64,000 bases of DNA. Origin: Vibrio ishigakensis. Its GTDB lineage: Bacteria; Pseudomonadota; Gammaproteobacteria; Enterobacterales; Vibrionaceae. Position numbers and translations under genes: made by a program. Below the pieces are notes generated by a model. That model saw nothing but the letters and a program-made list of their open reading frames with translations, was not told the origin of the DNA and ran no database searches. This document shows positions 27,487-36,814 of the stretch, piece by piece. How positions within the stretch are numbered: position 1 is the stretch's first letter; each line of letters opens with the position of its first letter. The stretch covers positions 62,001 through 126,000 of the forward strand of contig NZ_AP024882.1 in NCBI RefSeq assembly GCF_024347675.1, written 5' to 3'.

Positions 27487-29895
27487 ATGGATATACCTTT
27501 TGCAGGGATTCGCGGCGGATTGGCGCGCCTGTTATTTCTGCTTTTGTTTACCACTTTTTTGGCGATGGGCTTTCGCTATTTCGAGTCCGCTACGCTTTTT
27601 GAGCAAGGACTCGCTTTAAGCTCTAGTCTGTTGTGGCTCATCTTTGCCTTTATCTATCCTGAGGCTAGCAAACGCCTTTGTATCAGCTTGTTGCTCAGTA
27701 CTCTAAGCCTGTATTCCTATAAAGAACTACTCACAAGTGCCCCGGAGTATGGTTCCTTAATCGTTATCAGCAACACCTGGCTACTGCTGTTCTTAATGAG
27801 TCACTCTCGATATCAGGTAGTTCGACTTATCAGTCAACTGTTTGCCATCACCCTTACCTTGTTGGCCACTACCATGTTACTCACTGCCCTCTACTACGGC
27901 AGTATGGACAAAGAGCTAGTGTTTGCCCTGTTGCAGACCAACACTCAAGAGGCATGGGAATATGTCGGCTTTCTTGCCGACAGCGAGGCTACAGGCATAA
28001 TTGTATTGTGCTTGTCACTGCTTGGGTTATGGCTCTTTTCACCGCGAACAACGCATATATCGGCATCTCTATTTGCCCTGCTTTTAATTGCTATGTCTGC
28101 AATTGCGACCACTCTACCCGCCAGTTTTACGGGCATTAACGACTCCCTCGCTCATGCAAAACAATACCATTTCGAGCTAGCAAAGCTACACGAGGTCATT
28201 AACAAGCGCGACTCATCAAACTACCAATACAGCGCGACGGCAACCAGCGATGCTAGTCTTCATCTTCTGGTGATCGGTGAATCACTGTCTCGTTTCCATA
28301 TGTCTAGCTATGGTTATCGCCGTAATACCACACCTTGGATAACCGAATCGAAGCCGATCCAGATTGAGCATGCCTACTCAAGCCATACCCACACCATGGA
28401 GGTGTTAACCTTAGCGTTAACTCAGAGTAATCAATATAACCAGTTGGATTACTTCCAAAGCGCATCCCTTATCGATGTGCTCAATCAGGCCGGATTTCAA
28501 ACCGCATGGATCAGCAATCAGATCTCCGCAGGAGAGTGGGACAATCACACCTCAGCACTCGCCTATGAAAGCGACTACGTGCGCTTCATTAATACCAACG
28601 TTGGCAAATCTGACTTCACCCGAAAGCCAGATATGGCTTTGGTATCAGAGCTCGAAAGCTACCTATCTACACAAGACCTCAATCAAAACCACTTTATCGT
28701 CTTGCACATGATGGGAAGTCATATCGCCTACTGTGACCGCATCAAGGGAGTGCCTAACTCCCTGTCCCCAGCATCAAACTATCTCTATAGCAGCAAACAA
28801 AACGACTGCTACGACGAGACCGTAGCCTATGCCGACAAGGTGCTAGAGAAAGCATTTAATCTGGTATCCAAAACCCCGCACTTTAGCTCGATGACTTTCT
28901 TCTCAGACCATGGCGAAGAGGTGTTTGAAAAACTGGGTCACGATGCACGTCGATTTAAGGAAACCATGGCAGAAATCCCATTTTTGGTGTGGACAGCGAG
29001 CGAACATGCTGAGCTTAAATCAAACCAAGACCGTGTATTCACTAACGACCTATTATTTGAATATGTGCTCGGCCTCACGCAGGTTGAAAGCAGCCTAAGA
29101 GAAGATGCCTTCGATTTAGGCTCTGCCGATTACGAGCTTGATGAGCATAGTGCCAAGACCATGCACGCTACTGTTGCTATTCAAAGTCTACCTTTGTATC
29201 AGGCACAAACCGCACTTGCAGACAAAAACCTGATGGCACACAGAGTAAACACTGTAGGCGCAATGGATGATGCCAAACATCAAGGCTTTAAACAGATAGA
29301 AGTTGACCTGATTTTCGATGAAAAGAGCGGCAAGTTAATGCTAGGTCATGGTCAGAAAACACTGTCTGGGCAGAGCTTAGAAGAGTATCTAGCCTTTGAA
29401 AACGGTCAGTTCGAAGCACTGTGGTTCGATGTAAAAAATCTCGACCAGAACAACTTAGAGGATGTAGTCGAACAGCTAGAAACCTTGGACAGTCGCTATC
29501 AAATAAAACCAAGAACTCTAGTCGAAACTTCCTCGACTTCCCTTCAAATAGCCAAGCTTAGCAGCCTAGGTTGGAAGATGAGCTATTACCTACCAACGCA
29601 GTTATCTCAGCAGTTGCAGCAAGCAAATGAAGCAGAGATAACTGACTATGCTAAGGGCCTCTTTTTACAACTCAAAGGTCAAAAGATGCGATCGCTGAGT
29701 TTCGATATCTCGCTACTTTCCTTCGTAGAGGAGAGCCTCAAGAAGGCTGTAGTAGAGCCTCTCGAACTAGAGATGAACACTTGGACATCATTTAAAGCGA
29801 GTGACCTAGATCTCGAGGCCAAACTTGTTCGAGCTGGGGCGAACAAAGACTTCAAGCACGTGATTGTCATTCACAACACTCGATTCAGACTCTAA
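27487..29895 (+). CDS. Phosphoethanolamine-transferase-like protein fused to a GDPD-like domain
   Basis: An 802-residue inner-membrane protein. Hydrophobic segments fill residues 12-210. A sulfatase-fold domain follows, as in EptA/CptA/OpgE transferases: metal site LLVIGESLSRFH (Glu-265), nucleophile Thr in SSHTHTMEVLTLALT (about 301-303), MMGSHIAYCDR and FFSDHGEEVFEKLGHD (473-486). After the usual end (near 540) about 260 residues remain. They begin with MAHRVNTVGAMDDAKHQG, then EVDLIFDEKSGKLMLGHGQ and LVETSS, the pattern of glycerophosphodiester phosphodiesterases (HR...NT, E-x-D, H). It could move phosphoethanolamine onto a surface glycan or lipid and act on the glycerophosphodiester product. 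It shares its stop with the convergent LysR gene (4 bases). Confidence 0.75.
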   Translation: MDIPFAGIRGGLARLLFLLLFTTFLAMGFRYFESATLFEQGLALSSSLLWLIFAFIYPEASKRLCISLLLSTLSLYSYKELLTSAPEYGSLIVISNTWLLLFLMSHSRYQVVRLISQLFAITLTLLATTMLLTALYYGSMDKELVFALLQTNTQEAWEYVGFLADSEATGIIVLCLSLLGLWLFSPRTTHISASLFALLLIAMSAIATTLPASFTGINDSLAHAKQYHFELAKLHEVINKRDSSNYQYSATATSDASLHLLVIGESLSRFHMSSYGYRRNTTPWITESKPIQIEHAYSSHTHTMEVLTLALTQSNQYNQLDYFQSASLIDVLNQAGFQTAWISNQISAGEWDNHTSALAYESDYVRFINTNVGKSDFTRKPDMALVSELESYLSTQDLNQNHFIVLHMMGSHIAYCDRIKGVPNSLSPASNYLYSSKQNDCYDETVAYADKVLEKAFNLVSKTPHFSSMTFFSDHGEEVFEKLGHDARRFKETMAEIPFLVWTASEHAELKSNQDRVFTNDLLFEYVLGLTQVESSLREDAFDLGSADYELDEHSAKTMHATVAIQSLPLYQAQTALADKNLMAHRVNTVGAMDDAKHQGFKQIEVDLIFDEKSGKLMLGHGQKTLSGQSLEEYLAFENGQFEALWFDVKNLDQNNLEDVVEQLETLDSRYQIKPRTLVETSSTSLQIAKLSSLGWKMSYYLPTQLSQQLQQANEAEITDYAKGLFLQLKGQKMRSLSFDISLLSFVEESLKKAVVEPLELEMNTWTSFKASDLDLEAKLVRAGANKDFKHVIVIHNTRFRL

Positions 29896-30776
29896 CCAAA
29901 GGCATCACCTTTTTCCTTCAAGAAATCGATAAGAGCGCGCACTCTAAGAGGCATCAATGCCTTTTCCTGATAGACAGCGTAGATAGGGATCTTAAGGTCA
30001 TGAACCTCGGGTAGGATTCGCACTAACTCACCACGCTCTAGCTCATCGTTCACCATAAAGCTTGGCATGATGGCAAAGCCCACGTGATTTAGCACAAAGC
30101 TTTTTACCGAAGCCGAGGTGCGAAGCTGAACCTTGGGACTGTGAGCCAGCCGAGTCACTTTTCCTTCAGAGTTGGTAAAGGTTAGCTGTTTATCTCCATG
30201 AACAATGTGATGGCTCACCCAATCCAAGTCCAGCAATTCCTCTGCGCTTGCTGGGGTTCCATTTTGCTCGAGATACTTGGGCGTTGCGCAGAGCATGTCG
30301 CTAAAATATCCCAGCTTCACCGCGTATAGGCTTGAATCCTCCAAAGCTGACGATGCGCGTAATGCCACGTCACAACGAGACTCAATAAGATTGCTGTAGC
30401 CATCACTCTCGATGATATCGAGCTTTATATCCGGGTAGAGATTCAGAAACTCACTCAGCAGCCCTCCAAGAGCGGCGATAGGTGTGGCCACACGAATAGT
30501 GCCACTGGGCATTTGATTGACATCCTGCGTCTCGGCATTTGCTTCACTCGCAAGCTCATCAATCAGCTTGCACTTCTCATAGTAGCGAGCCCCTGCATCG
30601 GTCAAAGACAGAGAGCGAGTAGTTCTGTTAAGTAAGCGAGTATTCAAGTTTTGCTCGAGTTTGGTGACTATCTGCGAGACCCGCGCTTTGCCAATATCGA
30701 GGTCGTCTGCCGCCTGAGTAAAGGACTGTTTTTCCGCTACCTTGGCAAACACCATCATGTCGTCGAGAGAGATCAT
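29892..30776 (-). CDS. LysR-family transcriptional regulator
   Basis: 294 residues: winged HTH at 1-60 (FAKVAEKQSFTQAADDLDIGKARVSQIVTKLEQ, read in two parts) and a LysR effector domain starting at SGTIRVATPIAALGGLLSEF. It resembles the CrgA/DhcR-like group often paired with oxidoreductases. Divergent from the qorB-like gene across 126 bp that contain an AATTAG/CTAATT inverted repeat, so it probably regulates that gene and itself. Confidence 0.87.
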   Translation of the reverse strand: MISLDDMMVFAKVAEKQSFTQAADDLDIGKARVSQIVTKLEQNLNTRLLNRTTRSLSLTDAGARYYEKCKLIDELASEANAETQDVNQMPSGTIRVATPIAALGGLLSEFLNLYPDIKLDIIESDGYSNLIESRCDVALRASSALEDSSLYAVKLGYFSDMLCATPKYLEQNGTPASAEELLDLDWVSHHIVHGDKQLTFTNSEGKVTRLAHSPKVQLRTSASVKSFVLNHVGFAIMPSFMVNDELERGELVRILPEVHDLKIPIYAVYQEKALMPLRVRALIDFLKEKGDAFG

Positions 30777-30802
30777 AGGAGCTTTGTTTAGTTATACTTA
30801 AC

Positions 30803-30826
30803 AATTAGTTTATTAAATTGCTAATT
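30803..30826. promoter_or_regulatory. Candidate LysR operator
   Basis: AATTAG (30803-30808) and CTAATT (30821-30826) form an inverted repeat with 12-nt spacing in the AT-rich divergent region between the LysR and qorB-like genes. LysR regulators often bind such sites. Pattern-based only. Confidence 0.35.
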
Positions 30827-30902
30827 ATCTATCAAATTGAAAGCTATATAGTTACTCCATCGACGCGGCACTCACCGCCCTAATCCAGATGGAGATACAG
30901 AT

Positions 30903-31799
30903 ATGTCACACTCAAAGATCCTAGTCACCGGCGCTTCAGGTAAACTTGGTCAAGCGGTAGTAAAGAGCCTACTTGAAGAGATCAAACTAAGCCCTGAGCA
31001 GCTTATCGTTACCACTCGTAATGCCGAAAAACTCAGCGCACTGTCTGACAAGGGTGTCGAGGTTCGAGAAGCTGATTTTTCAAACCCAAGCTCACTAGAG
31101 AAAGCCTTTCAAGGTGCCGATAGCCTGCTTCTGATCAGTATCGACGCATCAGGCCCGCGTACTGAATCACACCTAAATGCGGTAAAAGCAGCTGAGAAAG
31201 CTGGAGTTAAGCACATTGTTTACACCTCGATGCCAGCAGCAGAAAAATCACCTGTAGGTTTTGCTCACGAGCATCAAGATACAGAGAAAGCTATCAATGA
31301 GAGCCAGATCCCGAATGCGACCATTCTTCGCAATAACTGGTACTTTGAAAACTTGCCTGAGTACTTTGCAAGCATCCTACAAACCGGTCACTGGCTAACC
31401 TCAGCAGCCGAAGGTAAAACGGCTCAATTATCTCGAGCAGACCTTGCGCTAGCAGCTGCTTCTGCAGTAGCTAACCCAACCAAGGGTAAGCAAACCCTTA
31501 GCATGAATGGTGTCGACTCCTTTACTCAAGATGAAATGGCTACTGAACTGGATAAAGCGCTAGGCACTTCTATCAATATGGTGCACTTGAGTGATGAGGC
31601 ATACCAAGCACAGCTAGAGTCATTTCAACTCCCAGCACCTATCGTTGAGTTGTGTGTGACTATGGATAAGCACAACCGCCAAGGTCTATCCGATGGCCGC
31701 AGCGATGCTTTTGAAGCCCTTACCGGTCGCAAGCCAATCAGCTTTAGTGCTTGGATTGAGAAAAACAAAGCACAGCTTAGCTCGCTAGCAAATGTTTAA
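30903..31799 (+). CDS. NmrA-like NAD(P)H-dependent oxidoreductase, QorB type
   Basis: 298 residues of the atypical SDR/NmrA family. The nucleotide-binding motif is ILVTGASGKLGQAVV (GxxGxxG). HIVYTSMPAAEKSPVGFAHEH and ILRNNWYFENLPEYF are the QorB-like centre, and the C-terminal part ends in SFSAWIEKNKAQL. QorB reduces quinones with NADPH. AGATGGAGA lies upstream of the ATG. Likely under control of the divergent LysR gene; a terminator follows directly. Confidence 0.83.
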   Translation: MSHSKILVTGASGKLGQAVVKSLLEEIKLSPEQLIVTTRNAEKLSALSDKGVEVREADFSNPSSLEKAFQGADSLLLISIDASGPRTESHLNAVKAAEKAGVKHIVYTSMPAAEKSPVGFAHEHQDTEKAINESQIPNATILRNNWYFENLPEYFASILQTGHWLTSAAEGKTAQLSRADLALAAASAVANPTKGKQTLSMNGVDSFTQDEMATELDKALGTSINMVHLSDEAYQAQLESFQLPAPIVELCVTMDKHNRQGLSDGRSDAFEALTGRKPISFSAWIEKNKAQLSSLANV

Positions 31800-31806
31800 G
31801 TAACTT

Positions 31807-31829
31807 GGGTGGCTCAGCCACCCTTTTTG
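31807..31829 (+). terminator. Rho-independent terminator of the qorB-like gene
   Basis: GGGTGGC (31807-31813) and GCCACCC (31817-31823) around a 3-nt loop, followed by TTTTTG. Confidence 0.85.
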
Positions 31830-31913
31830 TTCGCGCCTTAAATATTTCTATGCTGAAATTTGAGTAGGTTTGAGGTTACACTGGATGAATTAAACCTATT
31901 CAATGCTGCTTCC

Positions 31914-32516
31914 ATGTCCACCTATATTGCCGGTTTTTCTCTTGGCCTATCGCTCATTCTCGCCATTGGCTCACAAAACGCGTTTGTCCTAAAACAAGGA
32001 CTAAAAAGTCAGCATATCTTCGTTATCTGCGCGGTGTGCGCCATCTCTGACGCTATCTTGATCAGCCTTGGGGTGGCTGGGTTCGGTGCTATGGTGAATC
32101 GTTTTCCGGAGATAGAAACCTTTGCTCGCTATGGCGGTGCACTCTTTTTGAGTGTGTACGCTCTGCTTAGCTTTAAATCAGCGTTCACCACAGACCATGC
32201 GCTGGAATCCGCTGGCGAATCCAAGGGCTCACTGACCAAAGTCATTCTCATGTGCCTGGCCTTTACTTGGCTCAACCCACACGTGTATCTAGATACCGTG
32301 GTACTACTTGGCTCGGTTTCTACTCACTATCATCCAGACCAGTTGCAGTTTGCCGTTGGAGCCATGACCGCCTCTTTCGTATTCTTCTTCTCTCTGGGTT
32401 ATGGCGCTCGCTTCCTTGCACCAATATTCAATAAGCCAAGAGCATGGAAAATCCTTGAGTTCTTAGTAGGTGTGATTATGGCTTCTATCGCAATTACGCT
32501 AGTTCGAGGAGCTTAA
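31914..32516 (+). CDS. LysE/ArgO-family amino-acid exporter
   Basis: A 200-residue inner-membrane protein with six hydrophobic segments. Signature GFSLGLSLILAIGSQNAFVLKQGL at the N-terminus matches ArgO/LysE (the IGSQNAFVL motif); TWLNPHVYLDTVVLLGS is the conserved second hairpin. It would export arginine, lysine or analogues. ATG at 31914 is used because an earlier in-frame start at 31860 adds a hydrophilic head not seen in the family. A LysR regulator such as ArgP is not adjacent. Confidence 0.85.
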   Translation: MSTYIAGFSLGLSLILAIGSQNAFVLKQGLKSQHIFVICAVCAISDAILISLGVAGFGAMVNRFPEIETFARYGGALFLSVYALLSFKSAFTTDHALESAGESKGSLTKVILMCLAFTWLNPHVYLDTVVLLGSVSTHYHPDQLQFAVGAMTASFVFFFSLGYGARFLAPIFNKPRAWKILEFLVGVIMASIAITLVRGA

Positions 32517-32523
32517 TTTGTTC

Positions 32524-32553
32524 GGGTCTTCCTAACTAAAGCTAAGAAGACCC
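32524..32553. terminator. Hairpin between convergent genes
   Basis: GGGTCTTC (32524-32531) pairs with GAAGACCC (32546-32553). No clear T-run, so moderate support as a bidirectional terminator. Confidence 0.4.
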
Positions 32554-32565
32554 AATACAATTAAA

Positions 32566-33549
32566 TTAGTAAACGCTACACCAGTCGTTCTTCATATCAA
32601 TAAGCTTCCAATCCTCTCGAGAGTTCGCTTCATCTAGCGCTTTGTTTAAACGCCCAACATGAGACTCTCGATCATACTTCCACTCACGCTCGGTGTCTGT
32701 GTGATGAACAATCATTGCCATCGAGTTGGGCTGACTGGTTGCCCACTGCATCATGGCTTGATCACCATCTGAGTTACCTACTGCTAGCACCGGCTTTTTA
32801 CCAATAATATGCTGGATATTTGTAACCTTGCCTTCTTTATCATCAATGGTAAGAACAGCATCCTTCTTGATTACTGCTGGGTTACCCTCGTTATATTGAT
32901 ATTCGTACCTGAGTGCACTGCCAATGATCTGCTCTGAGGGTACGTTATACACCTCTGGTGCCCATGCCCTCATAAAATCCACGCCACCGCCAGATACAAT
33001 GTAGGTTTTAAAGTCATTTTCTTGAAGGTAGAGCAACATCTCCTTCATCGGCTTATAGGTCAGGGCTGTGTATTCTTTATTGAATCTTGGGTCTCTAGCA
33101 ACCGACAACCACTGTTTCACTGTCTCCTGATACTGCTCAACAGTCATCCCTGAATGAGTCGCCATAACCAACTTGAGTAGACCTTCATTACCACTGGCTA
33201 GAACAGCCTCGGTATCTCCAGCAAGCACGGCTTTGAATGGTTGCTCGGTCTTCCATTCAGGATGCTCCGGCGCCTTTTTTTTAACCTGATCCATGGCAAA
33301 GGCAAGTTGGAAGTAGAAGGGCTTCTCTGACCAAAGGGTTCCATCATTATCAAATACTGCGATACGGTCTTTTACTTCTATAAATCCCGAAGACGCTTTG
33401 TTGGTTGAGCGATCTACAAACTTAACTAGCGCTTGTTTGCTCTCTACATCTTTCCAAGAAGGAAGCAATGAAGGATCGCAATCTTTGGCAAAGGAGTGAA
33501 AAGATAGGCTAGACAAAACAGCTATAGAGATCAGACTTAGTTTTTTCAT
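32566..33549 (-). CDS. Periplasmic HAD-superfamily phosphatase
   Basis: 327 residues with a Sec signal peptide (KKLSLISIAVLSSLSFHSFA). HAD motif I is IAVFDNDGTLWSEKP (nucleophile DND), motif II YIVSGGGVDF, and motif III/IV AVGNSDGDQAMMQW. The architecture matches phosphoserine-phosphatase-like secreted HAD proteins. Two Cys (DCDPS near the mature N-terminus and DWCSVY at the C-terminus) could pair in the periplasm. The substrate is unknown. Stands alone, convergent with the exporter. Confidence 0.8.
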   Translation of the reverse strand: MKKLSLISIAVLSSLSFHSFAKDCDPSLLPSWKDVESKQALVKFVDRSTNKASSGFIEVKDRIAVFDNDGTLWSEKPFYFQLAFAMDQVKKKAPEHPEWKTEQPFKAVLAGDTEAVLASGNEGLLKLVMATHSGMTVEQYQETVKQWLSVARDPRFNKEYTALTYKPMKEMLLYLQENDFKTYIVSGGGVDFMRAWAPEVYNVPSEQIIGSALRYEYQYNEGNPAVIKKDAVLTIDDKEGKVTNIQHIIGKKPVLAVGNSDGDQAMMQWATSQPNSMAMIVHHTDTEREWKYDRESHVGRLNKALDEANSREDWKLIDMKNDWCSVY

Positions 33550-33718
33550 TTAAATCATTCCGTTAGGTCACAAAAATAACTTAAGAATTAGTCTACTAGG
33601 CGCTTTAACTTTTGGTTAATTATCGAGCATATAACTTAAGGTTATCGCAACTAAGCTCTATTTAATTCCGACTTCTCAACTACACTGTTATCCGAATAAC
33701 CCCATGCTAGGAATCATG

Positions 33719-34090
33719 ATGAACAGCAAAAATAATGTACTTGGCGAGCCATTGGAGCTTTGCGGTTGCAAACCCATTACTGGATATTTCAGAGACGGCT
33801 ACTGCCGTACCGATGGCAGCGACATGGGTCAGCACACTATCTGCGCAGTCATGACTGAAGACTTTCTCGCTTTCACCAAAACCCGAGGCAACGACCTTTC
33901 TACTCCCAACCCAGAGTTTAACTTTCCGGGATTGAAGCCAGGTGATCGCTGGTGTCTGTGTGCACTGCGTTGGAAAGAAGCGTGGCAAGCCGGATGGGCT
34001 CCGCTAGTAGTATTAGCAAGTTGCGAAGAGAGTGCCCTCGAAATTGTGCCACTCGATGCACTGAAGATGTACGCCACCACCTCAGAATAA
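33719..34090 (+). CDS. DUF2237-family protein
   Basis: 123 residues. Cys-rich conserved blocks CGCKPITGYFRDGYCRT, QHTICAVMTEDFLAFTK, RGNDLSTPNPEF and GLKPGDRWCLCALRWKEAW are diagnostic for DUF2237, a small cytosolic family of unknown function. ATG at 33719 (or 33716) fits an AGGA ribosome site at 33708 better than 33704. No operon partner. The conserved Cys suggest metal or redox chemistry, which is inference. Confidence 0.8.
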   Translation: MNSKNNVLGEPLELCGCKPITGYFRDGYCRTDGSDMGQHTICAVMTEDFLAFTKTRGNDLSTPNPEFNFPGLKPGDRWCLCALRWKEAWQAGWAPLVVLASCEESALEIVPLDALKMYATTSE

Positions 34091-34161
34091 ACAGTGAAGA
34101 TAGTGGCAATCTCAATGCTAACGCTCAAAAATGGAGTCAGCTTTTAACCCCAACTCCGGTA

Positions 34162-35373
34162 TTACTGAGCGCCCCAACTTGGAAAAGGATCTTCTAAAGA
34201 CAACCAATAACTGCGACCTTTCTCTATCTCCTCTTCGGTAAGAAGACAATCATTGAGCGCAGATGTGAACCTAGCCTCATCTATACCCTGTCCTATAAAC
34301 ACCAACTCCTGCCTCATATCACCAAACGGTTCTTCCCAGTGTTCGTAGATAGCGTCTAGATATTCCACATCTGTGGGCCAATGCTCTTTTGGCACAGCCT
34401 TCCAAAAGGTTCCAGCTAATCCATAGCGTGCAATGCCACCAGCTTGGCTCCATTGCCCAACAAGATCAGGTCGTGTTGCTAACCAGAAGTAGCCTTTTGA
34501 GCGAATAAGCTTGCCAAAGCCTTCTGTGTTATGCAGAAAGTCATAAAACTTTTCAGGGTTAAACGGTCGCCTCGCGGTGAAGTGGAAGCTACCAATGCCA
34601 TACTCTTCGGTTTCAGGAACATGCTCACCTCGCATCTCCTTAAGCCATCCCGGCGCTTGCTGTGCCCTAGCAAAATCAAACGAACCAGTGTTAAGCACAC
34701 TATCGAGCTCGATTTCGCCATTAGCGATAGGAATAATCTTGGCATGAGTATTGAGGGTTTTCAGAATCGCAACCAACCTATCTATTTCTTCCTGAGAGGC
34801 AAGATCTGTTTTGCTGATTAAGATCACATCCGCAAATTCCACTTGATCAACCAAGAGATCCGCAACGCTGCGGTCATCGCCCTCTCCCAACGACTCTCCC
34901 GTGTCACTGAGCTGTTTTGCCTCATCGTAGTCTCGCAGGAAGTTTACTGAGTCGACCACGGTTACCATGGTATCTAGCCTTGCAACATCATTCAGAGAAA
35001 CGCCACTATCGTCAGCGAAGGTGAAGGTTTCAGCGACGGGCAGTGGCTCTGAGATACCTGTTGACTCTATGACGAGATAATCAAAACTTCCGTCTCTTGC
35101 CAGCTTAGTTACCTCGACTAATAAGTCCTCTCGCAAGGTGCAACATATACAGCCGTTACTCATCTCAATGAGTTTTTCTTCACTCCTATTCAGGGAGACC
35201 TCGTTCTTAACTATGGCAGCATCGATGTTGATCTCACTCATGTCGTTCACTATGACTGCGACCTTTTTGTCTTGCCTATTGTTCAGTATATGGCTGAGTA
35301 CCGTTGTCTTGCCTGCCCCCAAAAAACCAGAGAGTACGGTCACTGGAAGCTGATTTTGAGTCAAATTGTTCAT
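34162..35373 (-). CDS. zigA: COG0523 GTPase, ZigA-like zinc metallochaperone
   Basis: 403 residues of the CobW/COG0523 family. Walker [18 protein letters not shown], the metal-binding [15 protein letters not shown] (CxCC), switch [27 protein letters not shown] (the NKxD equivalent), and a C-terminal CobW_C domain ([20 protein letters not shown]). These proteins deliver zinc to client enzymes during starvation. ATG at 35373 is chosen; a start 5 codons upstream also exists. A Zur-box-like palindrome lies 20-33 nt upstream, between this gene and the divergent dksA2-like gene, which strongly suggests zinc-starvation induction. Confidence 0.85.
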   Translation of the reverse strand: MNNLTQNQLPVTVLSGFLGAGKTTVLSHILNNRQDKKVAVIVNDMSEINIDAAIVKNEVSLNRSEEKLIEMSNGCICCTLREDLLVEVTKLARDGSFDYLVIESTGISEPLPVAETFTFADDSGVSLNDVARLDTMVTVVDSVNFLRDYDEAKQLSDTGESLGEGDDRSVADLLVDQVEFADVILISKTDLASQEEIDRLVAILKTLNTHAKIIPIANGEIELDSVLNTGSFDFARAQQAPGWLKEMRGEHVPETEEYGIGSFHFTARRPFNPEKFYDFLHNTEGFGKLIRSKGYFWLATRPDLVGQWSQAGGIARYGLAGTFWKAVPKEHWPTDVEYLDAIYEHWEEPFGDMRQELVFIGQGIDEARFTSALNDCLLTEEEIEKGRSYWLSLEDPFPSWGAQ

Positions 35374-35392
35374 AGACCACAAATCCAAATGC

Positions 35393-35406
35393 TATGTTAT
35401 AACATA
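35393..35406. promoter_or_regulatory. Zur-box-like palindrome between zigA and dksA2-like genes
   Basis: A perfect 14-bp palindrome TATGTTATAACATA. Zur boxes of gammaproteobacteria share the ATGTTATA...TATAACAT core. Its place in the divergent promoter of two zinc-starvation-type genes supports the call. Confidence 0.65.
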
Positions 35407-35467
35407 TCAGTATTGTAGCTATTGATTGAAGATTTGCCCCGCAAGTTGATTCAAAAGGAGTGAGATT

Positions 35468-35893
35468 ATGGCTGAATCCGAAAAGGTTCTACTGACAGAA
35501 GAAGAGATCATTGCTGCGCCAGAGTCTGAATACATGAACGATGATCAGCTACGATTCTTCGAACACAAGCTAGAGGAATTGTATGAGTCAACTTGTGCTC
35601 GAATCGAGGAAGCAAAGGAGAGTATTGTTGCTCCAATGGAATTTAGTGACGATAACGATAGGGCCTCTAGCGAAGAGCAATCTGCTATCGCACTGCGCAT
35701 CGTTGATAGGGAGCAAAAGCTACTTCCAAAAATCCAAAAAACCTTGAGGCTACTGCGTGCGGGAGATTATGGCTATTGCAAAGAATCCGGCGAACCCATT
35801 GGCGTTCGTAGGCTTATCGCTAGGCCGACCGCTGAATACTGCGCTGAAGTAAAGGCCCAGAAAGAGCTAAAAGAGCACCAGTTCAGAGGATAG
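35468..35893 (+). CDS. dksA2: DksA2-like, zinc-independent DksA paralogue
   Basis: 141 residues. The coiled-coil (about 30-100) and C-terminal globular domain fit DksA, which binds the RNA polymerase secondary channel with ppGpp. The C-terminal finger reads YGYCKESGEPIGVRRLIARP then TAEYCAEVK. Only two of the four zinc-binding Cys remain, as in Pseudomonas DksA2, which works without zinc. The acidic tip (FSDDNDRAS) replaces the usual coiled-coil tip with its two Asp. AAGGAG lies 6 nt before the ATG. Divergent from zigA with a shared Zur-like palindrome: it likely substitutes for DksA when zinc is scarce. Confidence 0.82.
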   Translation: MAESEKVLLTEEEIIAAPESEYMNDDQLRFFEHKLEELYESTCARIEEAKESIVAPMEFSDDNDRASSEEQSAIALRIVDREQKLLPKIQKTLRLLRAGDYGYCKESGEPIGVRRLIARPTAEYCAEVKAQKELKEHQFRG

Positions 35894-35910
35894 CAAACAG
35901 TATAAAAAAT

Positions 35911-35933
35911 CCGTGTAGCTTATCACTACACGG
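35911..35933. terminator. Bidirectional terminator
   Basis: CCGTGTAG (35911-35918) pairs with CTACACGG (35926-35933). An A-run precedes it on the plus strand (T-run for the minus gene); the plus side has a weaker T-rich tail. Confidence 0.75.
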
Positions 35934-35956
35934 CTTGTTCATATCAGGGAGCTAGA

Positions 35957-36814
35957 TTAACGTCCTAGGCAAGCGTCGCCAGCGCGAGCCGGAGCAATCT
36001 TGTCTAGGATAAGATTCAGCTCTTCCCAATCTCGAGCCATCTTGTCGGCCTGCTCTTGAGTTAGCACTGAGCCGTTTGCCTTAATACGGTCTTCTTCAAC
36101 CTTGGTGTAGTAGAAGATGCTCATGTCTACTGTAGAATCATCTTTGTAGGCTTCTTCCATATTAACGATGTTCTTCTTGCTATCGTCAATGAACACCACA
36201 CTGCTGAAGCTCTGATCCGTCTTATCTAGGATGTATTTCAGCATAGTGCCTTTGTTCATACCTGTAGTCATCATGATGCCATTGATGTAGCTCAGCGGAC
36301 GCTCTGGGTTATCGATATAAATAGGCAACTCATCTGAGCCTTTCTCTTTTAGCGGCGTGATAGTCATATCAAACTGGTTACGATACATCTCGCGCTCGGT
36401 AGCATAGCGATAGTTTGGAGAGCGAGAGGTCAATGCCATAACCGTAAGCCCCTTGTCCTGCCAACCACGTACTGTATTTGGTACTTGGTCTTCGATGGTC
36501 TTCATCGGCACAAGTTCATACAACAAACCGATAGAATCTTCGAACAAGCATTCAACCTTATCATCCTTGGCAGGCTTAACATCTAGCTTGCCACGCTGCC
36601 ATTGATACCAGATATCACCACCGATATCGGCCGTTGAGGTAAGCAAAGTGTTATCGATATCAATTACGATAAGTGGGTTCTCTCCTTTCGCGGTCAACTC
36701 GCTAACCTTGGTTGCCACATCTTGGAACTTATCCGTCTCTTTAACCACAACATCTGCAAATGCGTTGCCGGCAAAAGAGAGTGCGCAAAGCGCCGCTATC
36801 GTTTTTAGTTTCAT
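35957..36814 (-). CDS. Secreted DUF2608-type HAD protein
   Basis: 285 residues with a signal peptide (MKLKTIAALCALSFAGNAFA). HAD motif I LIVIDIDNTLL, then VMALTSRSPNYRY (motif II) and SSVVFIDDSKKNI (motif IV). The overall pattern matches DUF2608 proteins, periplasmic or outer-membrane HAD-fold proteins of unknown substrate. ATG at 36814 is chosen because a start 18 codons earlier would hide the signal peptide. Second secreted HAD protein in this window (the other is at 32.6 kb), not close in sequence. Confidence 0.75.
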   Translation of the reverse strand: MKLKTIAALCALSFAGNAFADVVVKETDKFQDVATKVSELTAKGENPLIVIDIDNTLLTSTADIGGDIWYQWQRGKLDVKPAKDDKVECLFEDSIGLLYELVPMKTIEDQVPNTVRGWQDKGLTVMALTSRSPNYRYATEREMYRNQFDMTITPLKEKGSDELPIYIDNPERPLSYINGIMMTTGMNKGTMLKYILDKTDQSFSSVVFIDDSKKNIVNMEEAYKDDSTVDMSIFYYTKVEEDRIKANGSVLTQEQADKMARDWEELNLILDKIAPARAGDACLGR

